The notes beneath the pieces were generated by a model. That model was not told the DNA's origin. It saw only the letters and a list, made by a program, of their open reading frames with translations, and made no database searches. A stretch of 64,000 nt of DNA from Halomicrobium salinisoli. Lineage in GTDB: Archaea > Halobacteriota > Halobacteria > Halobacteriales > Haloarculaceae. This document shows, piece by piece, positions 50,847 through 62,643 of the stretch; position 1 is the stretch's first letter, and every line of letters starts with the position of its first letter. The stretch spans positions 3,038,001 through 3,102,000 of the forward strand of contig NZ_CP084463.1 of NCBI RefSeq assembly GCF_020405185.1. Direction: 5' to 3'. A program made the position numbers and the translations under genes.

Positions 50847-53800
50847 ATGCCAACACGTCGGTTCGACCGAGCGGGGCGCCGGCCGGCCGCGGGGCGGTCG
50901 GCCGGACACGCGGTCGCAGTGGTCCTCGCGGCCGCGGTGGCGGCGATCGCCTGGACGCTCCTCGACGGGGGGTCCGCTGCGAGTCCGTGGCTGGTCGGCC
51001 TCCCGGGACTCGCCGCCGGCGACGACGCGCCGATCGAGGAGCTGACGGCGAAGGTCAGGCGGCTGGCGGCGGGCGAGGACGTCGAGTTCCCCACCGAGCG
51101 CGACGACGCAGTCGGGGAGCTGTCCGACGCGCTGTCGGAGCTGGCGGCGTCGGTGGCGGCCTCCGACCGGAACCCGACGGGGACCGGGCGGCCGCGGGCC
51201 GACGACGGCGGATACCAGGCGGACCCGGCGGCGACGACCGAGCGACAGCTGGCGGCGATTGTCGAGAACACGGAGAGCGCCATCTACATCAAGGACGCCG
51301 ACGGCGTCTACCGGTTCGCCAACCAGGCCGTGGCCGACTTCCTCGGACTGGACCGCGAGTCGATCGTCGGCGCGACCGACGAGGACCTGTTCGGTCCGGC
51401 GACGGCGGCCGACGCCCGCGCGGACGACCGGCACGTCATGGAGACGGGCGAATCGATCTCGCGGGAGGTGATCCGTCCGATCGACGGCGAGGACCGCGTC
51501 TTCCTCGACAACAAGTACCCCTACACGGACGCCGACGGCGGCGTGATCGGCGTCATGGGCGTCAGCCGCGACGTCACCGATCTCACGGAGCGCGAGCGCG
51601 AGCTCCGCGAGACGAAGCGTCGGCTGGAACTGACGCTGGAGGGGACGAACACCGGCATCTGGGAGTGGAACCTGGAGACCGACGAGGTGACCTGGAACGA
51701 GACGATGGCGCGGCTGGTGGGGATGGAGCCGGGCGAGTTCGAGGGGACGCTCCAGGCCTTCAACGAGCGGATCCATCCGGACGACCGCGATCAGGTACAG
51801 CGCGAACTGACGGCCGCCATCGAGGCCGACGACGTGCTCAAATCGGAGTTCCGGCTGTTCCACGAGAGCGGCGACGTGATCTGGGTCAGCGTCCGGGGCC
51901 GGTTCCTCGACGACGACGGCGACCGGCGCGTGGTCGGGATCAACAACGACGTCACCGAGCGCAAGGCGGCCGAGCGGGAACTGCGCGAGACGAAGCGGCG
52001 GCTCGAACTCGCTCTGGAGGGGACGAACACGGGGCTCTGGGAGTGGGACCCGGAGACCGACGAGATAACGTGGAACGACGCCCTGGAGCGACTGCTGGGG
52101 CTCGAGCCGGGCGAGTTCGAGGGGACCTACGAGGGGTTCGTCGACCGAGTGCACCCCGAGGACCTGCCCCGCGTCGAGGAGACGCTCGCCGACGCGATGG
52201 CGGCCGACGGGCAGTACCAGTCCGAGTTCCGGATGCGCCGGGCGGACGGCGACGTGATCTGGGTCAACTCCCGCGGACGCCTCGTCGACGACGGGTCGGA
52301 ACGGCTGGTGGGCGTCACGCACGACGTCACCGAACGCAAGTCGGTCGAGCAGGCGCTCCGGGAGCGCGAGGAGGAGCTCCGGGAGTACCGCGACTACACC
52401 GAGGAGATCCTCGACGCCGTCGACGACGTGTTCTACGTCCTCGACGAGGAGGGCCGGGTCCAGCGCTGGAACGAGAGCCTCGTCGAGACGACGGGGTACT
52501 CGGACGACGAACTCGACGGCATGCACGCCCGGACGTTCTTCGCGGAGGAGTCCCGGGCGGACGTCGAGGCGGCGATCCGGGAGGCCTTCGACACGGGTGA
52601 CGCCCGCGTGGAGGCCCCCTACCTGACGAAAGACGGCGACGAGATCCCCCACGAGTTCGTCGCGACGGGGCTGACCGATCCGGACGGGAACCCGATCGTC
52701 GTCGGCATCGGACGCGACGTCACCGAGCGCGTCGAGACGGAGCGGGAGCTATCGCGGCTGATCAGCAACGTGCCGGGGTACGTCTACCGGGTCGCGAACG
52801 ACCCGGAGTGGTCGACCGAGTACGTCAGCGAGGGGATCCGGGAGATCACCGGCTACGACCCCGAGGCCGTCGAGAGGGGCGACGTCGACTGGATCGAGGA
52901 CGTCGAACTGGACGGGCCGGACTGGCCGGCGGTCCACGAGGCCGCCGAGGCGGGCGAGGCCTACGACCTGACCTACTCGATCGAGACCGCCGACGGGGAG
53001 CAGCGGTGGATCAGGGACCAGGGCCGGGCCGCGCGCGCACCGGACGGCACCGTCGAGGGCATCGAGGGCGTCGTCATCGACGTCACCGAGCGCATCGAGT
53101 ACGAGCGTGAACTGGAGCGGACGCGCGACCTCCTCCAGCACGCCCAGCGCATCGGCGGCATCGGCGGCTGGGAGGTCGACCTGCGCTCCGACCCGTACGG
53201 GCTGTTCTGGACGGACGAGGTCTACCGGATCCACGGGCTCGAACCCGACGCGGACGTCGACCTCGAGGACGGGATCGACTACTACCACCCCGAGGACCGG
53301 GAGCGCATCCGCGAGGCCGTCCGGCGGGCGATCGAGGAGGGGGAACCGTACGACGTCGAGGCCCGGCTGGTCACGGACGACGGCGAGCAGCGGTGGGTCC
53401 GCTCGATCGGCGAGCCCGTCCGCGAGGACGGCGAGGTCGTCACGGTGCGGGGCTCGATCCTCGACATCACCGAGCCCAAGGAGCGCCAGCGGGAGCTCGA
53501 AGTCAGGTCGGCCGCCATCGAGGCCTCCATCGACGGGGTGGCGATCCTCGACGAGAACTACGAGTTCGTCTACGTCAACCGGGCCCACGCGGAGCTGTAC
53601 GGCTACGACGACCCGTCTGAGATGGTCGGCGAGAAGTGGACGGTCTGTTACGGCGAGGCGGAGCGCGAGCGACTGCGGGCGGAGGCCGTCGCGTCGCTCC
53701 GGGAGCAGGGGAGCTGGCGCGGCGAGGCTGTCGGCCGCCGCACCGACGGGAGCGAGTACCCCCAGGAGGTGTCGCTGACGGGGCTTTCCGACGGCGGCGT

Positions 53801-55973
53801 CGTCTGCGTCGTCCGGGACGTCACGGAGCGCAGGGAGCGCGAGGCGGAGCTCGAGCGGACGAGCACGCTGCTCAGACAGACCCAGCGCCTCGCCGGCGTG
53901 GGCGGGTGGGAGTACGACGTCGAGGAGGGCAGCTACATGGGCAGCTGGACCGAGGGGCTGTACGACATCTACGAGGTCGAGCCGGGCGAGATAGAGACGC
54001 CGGAGGACTTACGGGAGTACGTCCACCCCGACGACCGCGAGCGGGTCCGGGAAATCGGCGAGCGGTCGGTGGCGACCGGCGAGGGGTTCACGGCCGAACA
54101 CCGGATCGTGACCGGCGAGGGCAGAGAGCGGTGGGTGCGGGTCACGTCCGAGCCGACCGCCGACGGCGAGCGGTTCCGCGGCGCCGTCCTCGACGTCACC
54201 GATCAGAAGGAGCGCGAGCGAACGCTCCGGTCGCTCCACGAGACGGCCCGCGACCTGCTGGCCACCGAGAGCGACGCCGAAGTGGCGGAGCTGGCCGTCG
54301 AGACGGCCCGGTCGGTGCTTGACGTCGCGGGCGTGTGCGCCTACCTCGTCGACGAGGGGAGCAACCGCCTGGTCCCGGTGGCCGCGACCGACGCGTTCGG
54401 CGGCGACGACGGGCCGCCGCCGGTCGACGTCGGCGCCGACGACGCCGTCTGGGAGAGCTTCGCCACCGGCTCGCCGATGGTCGTCGACGCCACCGACGAC
54501 CGGGACCGGTCGGTCGCGCTGGGCAACGGGACCGACGGCGGCCTGCTGGTGCCGGTCGGCGAGCACGGCGTGTTCGTCGTCGCGGCGGACCCCGACCGGA
54601 TCGACGACGAGGTCCGCCGGCTGGCCGGCACGCTCGTGGCGACGACCGAGGCCGCGCTGGACCGCCTCGACAGCGAGGCCGCGCTGCGCGCGCGCGACGA
54701 GGAACTGGCGGCGCGCAACGAGCGGCTCCGGCGCCAGATGGCGATCACCGACATCATCAGGCGGGTCGACCAGTCGCTGGTCGCCGCCGAGAGCCGCGAG
54801 GACGTCGAGCGGACCGTCTGCGAGCGGCTCGTCGAGTCCGACGACGTCGCCTTCGCCTGGATCGGCCGGCCCGACGAGGGCGACCAGCGGCTCGTCCCGC
54901 AGGCCTGGGCGGGCGACGGCGAGGCCTACCTCGACGGCCGCTCGCTGTCGTTCGGCTCGGACGAACCGGCGTCCGTCGCCGCCCGGACGGGCGAGGCGAC
55001 GGTCGTCCCGAACGTCGTCGACCGGCTCCAGGCCGAGGACTGGCGCCAGGCCGCGGTCTCGAACGGCTTCCACTCCGTCGTCGCCGTCCCGCTGTCCGTC
55101 GACGAGTACTCCCACGGCGTCCTGGCGGTGTACGCCGACGAGCCGGAGGGCTTCGGCGACCTGGAGCGGACCGTCTTCGCCGAGCTCGGGCGGACCATCG
55201 CCAACGCCGTCGACGCCGTGACGACGCGGACGGCGCTGCACGCCGACACGCTCGTCGAGCTGACCCTGGCGTTCGACGAGGCCGACGAGTTCCTCGCGCG
55301 GGTCGCCCGCGAGGCCGACTGCGAGGCGACCTACGAGGGCATCGCCACCCACTCGGCCGACGAGACGCGGCTCTTTTTCGCGACGACCGGGGCGGCCTGC
55401 GACGCCGTCGCCGCGGTCCTCGAGGACAGCTACGCCGTCGACGACTTCCGGCTGATCGACGAGAGCGGCGACCAGGACGGCGAGGACGGCGACGGAGACG
55501 ACGACGGGGCCGAGTGGCGGTGCCTGTTCGAGGCGACCGTCTCCGGGCCCGTGCTGGCCTCGGCACTGGTGCGCCGCGGGGCCAGTCCGCGCGCGGTCCG
55601 GGCCACGCCAGACGGCACGGAAGCGGTCGTGGACGCCTCTGCCGCGACCGACGTCCGCGAGTTCGTCGAGACGCTGGCCGAGAGCTACCCCTCCGTCGAA
55701 CTCGTCAAGCGGCGGACCGTCGAGCGGAGCATGGCGACCCGCCAGGAACTCGTCACCTCGCTGCTCGACGGGCTGACCGACCGCCAGCGCGAGGTGCTCC
55801 GGACGGCCTACTACGCCGGCTTCTTCGAGTGGCCGCGCACGTCCACCGGCGAGGAGGTCGCCGAGATGCTCGACGTGACCCAGCCGACGGTCAACCGCCA
55901 CCTGCGGCTCGCCCAGGGGGCGCTGCTGGCCCAGCTGTTCGACGAGGAGGCGGCCGGCGTGGTGGCGACCTAG
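50847..55973 (+). CDS. Giant sensor-regulator: eight PAS, two GAF, HTH-10
   Basis: 1708 residues. One hydrophobic segment (residues about 20-60, AVAVVLAAAVAAIAWTLLD) precedes a short HAMP-like stretch (IEELTAKVRRLAAGEDVEF). Eight consecutive PAS domains follow (about 130-1130), each closing with a V(T/I)DV-type strand and a coiled connector (for example RELRETKRRLEL repeated). Two GAF domains (about 1130-1290 and 1300-1470), a bat-type linker and a C-terminal HTH-10 (LLDGLTDRQREVLRTAYYAGFFEWPRTSTGEEVAEM) complete it. There is no kinase domain, so it should act as a one-component DNA-binding regulator, possibly anchored at the membrane. PAS 2 and 3 are recent duplicates. Confidence 0.88.
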   Translation: MPTRRFDRAGRRPAAGRSAGHAVAVVLAAAVAAIAWTLLDGGSAASPWLVGLPGLAAGDDAPIEELTAKVRRLAAGEDVEFPTERDDAVGELSDALSELAASVAASDRNPTGTGRPRADDGGYQADPAATTERQLAAIVENTESAIYIKDADGVYRFANQAVADFLGLDRESIVGATDEDLFGPATAADARADDRHVMETGESISREVIRPIDGEDRVFLDNKYPYTDADGGVIGVMGVSRDVTDLTERERELRETKRRLELTLEGTNTGIWEWNLETDEVTWNETMARLVGMEPGEFEGTLQAFNERIHPDDRDQVQRELTAAIEADDVLKSEFRLFHESGDVIWVSVRGRFLDDDGDRRVVGINNDVTERKAAERELRETKRRLELALEGTNTGLWEWDPETDEITWNDALERLLGLEPGEFEGTYEGFVDRVHPEDLPRVEETLADAMAADGQYQSEFRMRRADGDVIWVNSRGRLVDDGSERLVGVTHDVTERKSVEQALREREEELREYRDYTEEILDAVDDVFYVLDEEGRVQRWNESLVETTGYSDDELDGMHARTFFAEESRADVEAAIREAFDTGDARVEAPYLTKDGDEIPHEFVATGLTDPDGNPIVVGIGRDVTERVETERELSRLISNVPGYVYRVANDPEWSTEYVSEGIREITGYDPEAVERGDVDWIEDVELDGPDWPAVHEAAEAGEAYDLTYSIETADGEQRWIRDQGRAARAPDGTVEGIEGVVIDVTERIEYERELERTRDLLQHAQRIGGIGGWEVDLRSDPYGLFWTDEVYRIHGLEPDADVDLEDGIDYYHPEDRERIREAVRRAIEEGEPYDVEARLVTDDGEQRWVRSIGEPVREDGEVVTVRGSILDITEPKERQRELEVRSAAIEASIDGVAILDENYEFVYVNRAHAELYGYDDPSEMVGEKWTVCYGEAERERLRAEAVASLREQGSWRGEAVGRRTDGSEYPQEVSLTGLSDGGVVCVVRDVTERREREAELERTSTLLRQTQRLAGVGGWEYDVEEGSYMGSWTEGLYDIYEVEPGEIETPEDLREYVHPDDRERVREIGERSVATGEGFTAEHRIVTGEGRERWVRVTSEPTADGERFRGAVLDVTDQKERERTLRSLHETARDLLATESDAEVAELAVETARSVLDVAGVCAYLVDEGSNRLVPVAATDAFGGDDGPPPVDVGADDAVWESFATGSPMVVDATDDRDRSVALGNGTDGGLLVPVGEHGVFVVAADPDRIDDEVRRLAGTLVATTEAALDRLDSEAALRARDEELAARNERLRRQMAITDIIRRVDQSLVAAESREDVERTVCERLVESDDVAFAWIGRPDEGDQRLVPQAWAGDGEAYLDGRSLSFGSDEPASVAARTGEATVVPNVVDRLQAEDWRQAAVSNGFHSVVAVPLSVDEYSHGVLAVYADEPEGFGDLERTVFAELGRTIANAVDAVTTRTALHADTLVELTLAFDEADEFLARVAREADCEATYEGIATHSADETRLFFATTGAACDAVAAVLEDSYAVDDFRLIDESGDQDGEDGDGDDDGAEWRCLFEATVSGPVLASALVRRGASPRAVRATPDGTEAVVDASAATDVREFVETLAESYPSVELVKRRTVERSMATRQELVTSLLDGLTDRQREVLRTAYYAGFFEWPRTSTGEEVAEMLDVTQPTVNRHLRLAQGALLAQLFDEEAAGVVAT

Positions 55974-56013
55974 TCCGGGTCGTATTTAATTCAGGAACAG
56001 AGGGGTTAGACAG

Positions 56014-56275
56014 CCAGAAAGCCCCGGCGGGCTACACTCGGGAGGCTCGTTGCGGTCCTCGCTCACTCCGTTCGCTGCGGTCCTTACGTCGCCTGCCTTC
56101 GTGTAGCCCGCCGCCCCTTTCAGTCCCGCCCAATGCCGGTTGACCAGCCGGCTACGGACGGGACTGAAAGGGGCCGAGCGCTCGACTGGTCCCCGGCGAT
56201 GCAAGCACTGAAGCGAACGGAGTGAGCGAAGTGCGCAGCGAGCCGCGGGCCATCGAGCGCTCGGGGGCTTTCTGG
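56014..56275. repeat. Three-armed inverted-repeat element, copy 6 (262 bp, opposite orientation)
   Basis: The ends are CCAGAAAGCCCC and GGGGCTTTCTGG. The left arm is closed by GCGGGCTACAC/GTGTAGCCCGC, the centre by GGCCCCTTTCAGTCCC/GGGACTGAAAGGGGCC, and the right arm by CGAGCGCTCGA with TCGAGCGCTCG. The arm types are swapped relative to copies 1 and 3, so the element is inverted. It lies between the converging 3' ends of the giant sensor and an ABC exporter gene, and fills most of the 330-bp gap. Confidence 0.9.
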
Positions 56276-56303
56276 CTGTTCAAACCCACAATCACTCGGT
56301 TTG

Positions 56304-58234
56304 CTAGTCCCCGGTCACGCCGACCTGGACGCGCCAGAGGTCGGCGTAGCGGCCGTCGGCGTCGAGCAGTTCCTCGTGGGTGCCGCGCTCGACGACTTCG
56401 CCGTCGTCGAGGACGAGGATGAGGTCGGCGTCCCGGACCGTCGAGAGGCGGTGGGCGACGACGATCGTCGTCCGGTCGGCGGTGACCGCGGCGAGGCTGC
56501 GCTGGAGGAGCGCCTCCGTCCGGTTGTCGACCTGGCTGGTGGCCTCGTCGAGGACGAGGATCGGCGGGTCGGTCAGCAGCACGCGCGCGAGGGCGATGCG
56601 CTGGCGCTGGCCGCCCGACAGCTTCGTGCCGCGCTCGCCGACCGCGGCGTCGTAGCCCCCGTCCAGTTCGGTGATGAACCGGTGGGCGCCGGCCCGCTTC
56701 GCGGCGGCGACGACCTCGTCGTCGGTGGCGTCCTCGACCCCGTAGGCGACGTTCTCCCGGACCGTCCCGGCGAAGAGGAACGGGTCCTGCTCGACGTAGC
56801 CGACGGCCGCCCGCAGCGAGGACAGCGAGACGTCGCGCACGTCGCGGCCGTCGACGCGGACGGCCCCCTCGTCGGGATCGTAGAAGCGCAACAGGAGCTT
56901 CGTCAGCGTCGACTTGCCCGCGCCGGTCGAGCCGACCAGCCCGACCGTCTGTCCCGGTTCGACGGCGACGTCGACGCCGTCGAGGACGCGCTCGTCGGTC
57001 CCGGGGTAGCCGAAGGAGACGCCGTCGTACTCGACGCGGCCGGCGACGGCGGTCAGTTCCGCGTCCCCGGGAGCGCCAGCGACCGGGGGCTCGCTGGAGC
57101 TTGTTCCGGCGGCGTCCTCGCGAGACGACGGCGAGTCAGGGCTCGACGGAGGTCGCTCGTCGGCGTCCTCCCGGGACGGCTCGGCCCGCTGGACGCCGGC
57201 GACGCGCTTGGCGGCGGCGCGGGACTCCTCGTAGAACCCGGTCACGCGCGCCAGCGCGCGCATCGGCCCGACGAGGTTCTGGGTGTAGTAGAGGAAGGGG
57301 ATCAGCTCGCCGGCGGTGATCGTCCCCGAGAGGAACCAGAAGCGGCCGTCGAGCACCCACTGGGTCCCGACGGCGAAGGTCAGGAGAAAGCCCAGGCCGG
57401 CGAGCAGGCGCAGCGACGGCTGGTGGCGGGCGCGGACGAGGTGCGAGCGCCAGATGGCGGTGCGGTGCTCGCGGGAGCGGCCGGCGACGCGGTCGGTCTC
57501 GCGGCCCTCGCCGCCGTAGGCCTTGACGACGGGGATCCCGCTGATGACCGTCTCCAGCGCCGCGTTGAGGCGCCCGGTCTCCTCGCGGACGGCGTCGTGG
57601 CGTCGCTCGTGCCGGCGGCCGAACCACCAGTTGACGACGGCGACGGCCGGGGCCAGGACCGCGGCGACGAGGGCGAGCCGCCAGTTCAGCAGCGCCATGT
57701 AGACGAAGGAGCTGACGATCACCGTCGTCGCGTAGACGACCGCGTTCGGGCCGTTCGTGAAGAACTCCTCCAGGCGGTTGACGTCGTTGTTGAGGACACT
57801 CATCACGTCGCCGGTCTGCTGGCCGTCGAAGAAGTGCATGCCCAGCCGCTGGACGGTGTCGAAGGCCTCGACCCGGACGTCGTGCTGGACGCGCTGGGCC
57901 AGCAGGTTCCAGCAGAAGTGGGCGGTGACGGCCGCGGCCACGTCGATCGCCTTCAGCGACGCGAGCAGGACGGCGGTGAACACGAGCATGCCGACCGGCT
58001 CGGGCGGGATCCACCCCGCCGGCACCAGCGGCAGCGCGTACGCCTGGCCGTTGAACATCGCGTCGAACGCGACGCCGATGACGAACATGTCGGCGGTGCT
58101 CAGCGCCTGGGCGAGGACCATGCCGACGACCCCCACGACGACGTAGGCGGCGTTGCGCCGGCCGCTCTCGGCGACCAGCCGGAACAGCGGCCAGTCCTCG
58201 ACCGCCGCGTCAGCGATGGTGTCCGGGCGGTCGC

Positions 58235-58238
<4 letters not shown>
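56304..58238 (-). CDS. ABC exporter half-transporter (second of pair)
   Basis: 644 residues: six-helix exporter domain (about 30-330) plus ATPase. Walker A is GSTGAGKST, the Q-loop YVEQDPFLFAGTVRENVAYG, the signature LSGGQRQR, Walker B ILVLDEATSQVD, and the H-loop VVAHRLSTV. The linker between domains (about residues 355-395) is a Ser/Pro/Asp-rich repeat-derived stretch (RPPSSPDSPSSREDAAG). Its start overlaps the stop of the upstream half-transporter by four bases, so the two probably form a heterodimer. The substrate could be a drug, lipid or peptide. Confidence 0.92.
57065..57175. repeat. Degenerate hairpin array in the ABC exporter linker
   Basis: CCCCGG/CCGGGG capped GAGCGCCAGCGA (about 57065-57088) is followed by GGCTCG and GGCGTC spacers and weaker inverted repeats. 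The grammar matches the arrays at 25.8 kb and 29.7 kb, here coding for the inter-domain linker. Confidence 0.7.
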
Positions 58239-60235
<1,997 letters not shown>

Positions 60236-60450
60236 CGGTCCATCTGGGAGTCCACGACGCCAGGTACGTCCGGGAGCGGCGACCGGCGGCGCGGCAACAC
60301 ACGTGTCCGGGATGAACCGGGTCTCCGTAGTAGTACCGTGAGATTGTGCATCATTGTCGAACGGTCGGTCCGACGCCCGGAGTCGCCCGTCAGCGTCGCC
60401 GGGAGAGCGACGCGGATGCGTCTGTAGGGCGGTCACGTCGACGGAACAAG

Positions 60451-60458
60451 TTAATAAT
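60451..60458 (+). promoter_or_regulatory. TATA-like box of the second HAD phosphatase gene
   Basis: TTAATAAT sits 23-30 bases before ATG 60481, the expected spacing for a leaderless transcript. Confidence 0.5.
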
Positions 60459-60480
60459 CGACGCCGTCGCAGGGGCGGAC

Positions 60481-61149
60481 ATGTACGAGGCAGTCGTGTT
60501 CGACAACGACGGCGTGCTCGTGGAACCGCCCAGTCGGGACGCGCTCGTCTCCGCGACGCGGTCGGCGCTCGAAGACGTCGGCCTGGACGCCGACCCGCGG
60601 GCGGTCTGTCGCGACCTGGCCGAGGGGGACGCCGAGTCGCTCGCGGGCCGCTGCCGTCGCGAGGCCGTCGAGTTCGCCTCGTTCTGCCAGCGCGCCGCGT
60701 CGGCCGCCTTCGAGGCCCAGCGGCGGGAACTGGAGCGCGGGCGACGCGCCGTCTACGACGACGTGGCCGCGCTACGCGAGTTCGACGCCGCGCTCGGCCT
60801 CGTCAGCGACAACCACCCGCAGTTCGTCGACTACCTGCTGGCGCGGGCGGGGCTCGACGACCTGTTCGAGACGGTCCGGTGCCGGTCGATGACGCCCAGT
60901 CACCTCGACGCCTGCAAGCCGGATCCGCGCAACGTCAGGGCGGCCCTGGCGGACCTCGGGACCGAGGACGCGCTGCTGGTCGGCGACAGGACGGCGGACG
61001 TCGCGGCGGCCGAGCGGGCCGGCATCGACAGCGCGCTGCTCGAGCGCCCCGGCGCCGGCGACGGCGGCGTCGGGACGGTTCCGGACGCCGACGTCGACCC
61101 CGACTACCGGGTCGAGAGCATCGCGGAGCTGCGGTCCGTCGTCGGGTAG
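60481..61149 (+). CDS. HAD-superfamily hydrolase (paralogue of the 26.9-kb gene)
   Basis: A 222-residue phosphatase with motif I VVFDNDGVLVEPPSRD, motif II LVSDNHPQFV, motif III Lys in LDACKPDPRNV and motif IV LLVGDRTADVAAAERAG. The layout and wording match the gene at 26886 (VLFDSDGVLVTPPARE, LKKPDPHYL), so they are paralogues. It should hydrolyse a small phosphorylated metabolite. It is divergent from the ABC exporter pair and convergent with the MATE gene. Confidence 0.88.
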   Translation: MYEAVVFDNDGVLVEPPSRDALVSATRSALEDVGLDADPRAVCRDLAEGDAESLAGRCRREAVEFASFCQRAASAAFEAQRRELERGRRAVYDDVAALREFDAALGLVSDNHPQFVDYLLARAGLDDLFETVRCRSMTPSHLDACKPDPRNVRAALADLGTEDALLVGDRTADVAAAERAGIDSALLERPGAGDGGVGTVPDADVDPDYRVESIAELRSVVG

Positions 61150-61164
61150 CGCGGGGACCGCCGG

Positions 61165-62640
61165 CTAGTCGGCGGCCGCCGCCGGCCCGGCCTCCTCCTC
61201 CTCCTCGTCGATGACGTTCTCCGTCCAGGTGCCCCGGAGGAACCACGCCAGCACGATGAGGGCGCTGCCGACGTGCATGCCGGCGATGCCGATCCAGGCG
61301 CCCGTCGTGCCCAGCTCGAACGTCGTCACGAGGACGTAGGCGGGGACCACCTGCAGGCCCCACACGGAGGCGACGGACATGAGCATCGCCGCGCGGGTGC
61401 TGCCGGCGCCGTTGAAACAGCCCTTGACGACGTGGAACACGCCCATCAGGGCGAAGGTGGGGGCGACGATGTACATGTACTCGGCGCCGATGTCGACGAC
61501 GCGGTCGGCCCCCTCGCCGACGATGAACGCGCCGACGATCTCACGGGCCCAGACGACGCCGACCGCGCTGACGGCGACGTAGGCGGCGACGAGCATCCCG
61601 ACGGCCATGTAGACGACCCGCTTGGCCCGCTCCTGTCGGTCCGCGCCGAGGTTCTGGCCGACGGCGGTCTCGACGCCCATCCCGAGCCCGACGGCCGGGA
61701 GGAAGACGAAGGAGGTCAGCCGCGCGGTGATGCCGAAGGCGGCGACGGCGGTCGATCCCACGAGGGCGACGACGGCCGTCATCGCGGTGTAGGACAGCGC
61801 CCCGGAGCTCTGCTCGATGCTCGCGGGGTAGCCGACGGAGACGATCTTCCGTACCGTGGCCGCCTCGAGGACGAGGTCCGAGAGGGACAGCGAGAGCCCG
61901 AGGCGGCCGGAGAACAGCAGGAGGACGCCCGGAACCGTCGCCAGCGCCCGCGAGAGGATGGTCGCGATGGCGGCGCCTTGCACGCCGTAGCCGGTGAAGC
62001 CGGTCGCGGAGAGCAGCGTCGCCTCCAGCCCCTCCAGGCCGAGCATCGCGAACAGCGGGTTCTCGCTGAAGCCCATGATGAACACGGGGTCGATGACGAC
62101 GTTGACAGCGACGCTGACGGCCATCAGGTACATCGGCGTCGTGGTGTCGCCCCACCCGCGCAAAAGCGACTGGAAGACGAAGAAGCCGAACATGAACCAG
62201 ACGCCGGTGAAGATGACGCGCATGTACTCGACGGAGTACTCGAAGACGGTCGTCCCCGGCTCGGCGCCGATGAGGCGGAGGAACGTCGGCGCCATGACGT
62301 AGCCGACGGCGCCCAGCACGAGCGAGAACAGCGAGACGAACGCTAGCGCCTGGCCGGCCACTTCCTCGACGCGCTCGAAGTTCTCCGCGCCCTTGTGCTG
62401 GGCGACGAGGACGCTGCCGGCCAGCGTCAGCCCGCCGCCGAGGCTGATCAGCACGAAGACGGGCGGCCAGGAAAAGGACAGCGCCGAGACGGCCTCCTGG
62501 CCCAGCCGCCCGACCCAGAAGGTGTCCACGAGGTTGTACAGCACCTGCAGCAGCTGGGTGAACACGATGGGCGCCGACAGCGCCAGCAGCGGCCGCAGCA
62601 GCGACCCCTCGGTGAGGTCCCGGTCGGCGGTCGCCGACAC
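61165..62640 (-). CDS. MATE-family multidrug exporter
   Basis: 491 residues with about 12 membrane helices. LVDTFWVGRLGQEAVSALSFSWP at the N-terminus, GWGDTTTPMYLMAVSVAVNVVIDPVFI and VGLGMGVETAVGQNLGA are clear MATE signatures. It exports cationic compounds using a Na+ or H+ gradient. The start is GTG, three bases after the TetR gene, so both are one operon. The C-terminus is an acidic tail with a run of glutamates. Confidence 0.92.
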   Translation of the reverse strand: MSATADRDLTEGSLLRPLLALSAPIVFTQLLQVLYNLVDTFWVGRLGQEAVSALSFSWPPVFVLISLGGGLTLAGSVLVAQHKGAENFERVEEVAGQALAFVSLFSLVLGAVGYVMAPTFLRLIGAEPGTTVFEYSVEYMRVIFTGVWFMFGFFVFQSLLRGWGDTTTPMYLMAVSVAVNVVIDPVFIMGFSENPLFAMLGLEGLEATLLSATGFTGYGVQGAAIATILSRALATVPGVLLLFSGRLGLSLSLSDLVLEAATVRKIVSVGYPASIEQSSGALSYTAMTAVVALVGSTAVAAFGITARLTSFVFLPAVGLGMGVETAVGQNLGADRQERAKRVVYMAVGMLVAAYVAVSAVGVVWAREIVGAFIVGEGADRVVDIGAEYMYIVAPTFALMGVFHVVKGCFNGAGSTRAAMLMSVASVWGLQVVPAYVLVTTFELGTTGAWIGIAGMHVGSALIVLAWFLRGTWTENVIDEEEEEAGPAAAAD

Positions 62641-62643
62641 GGG

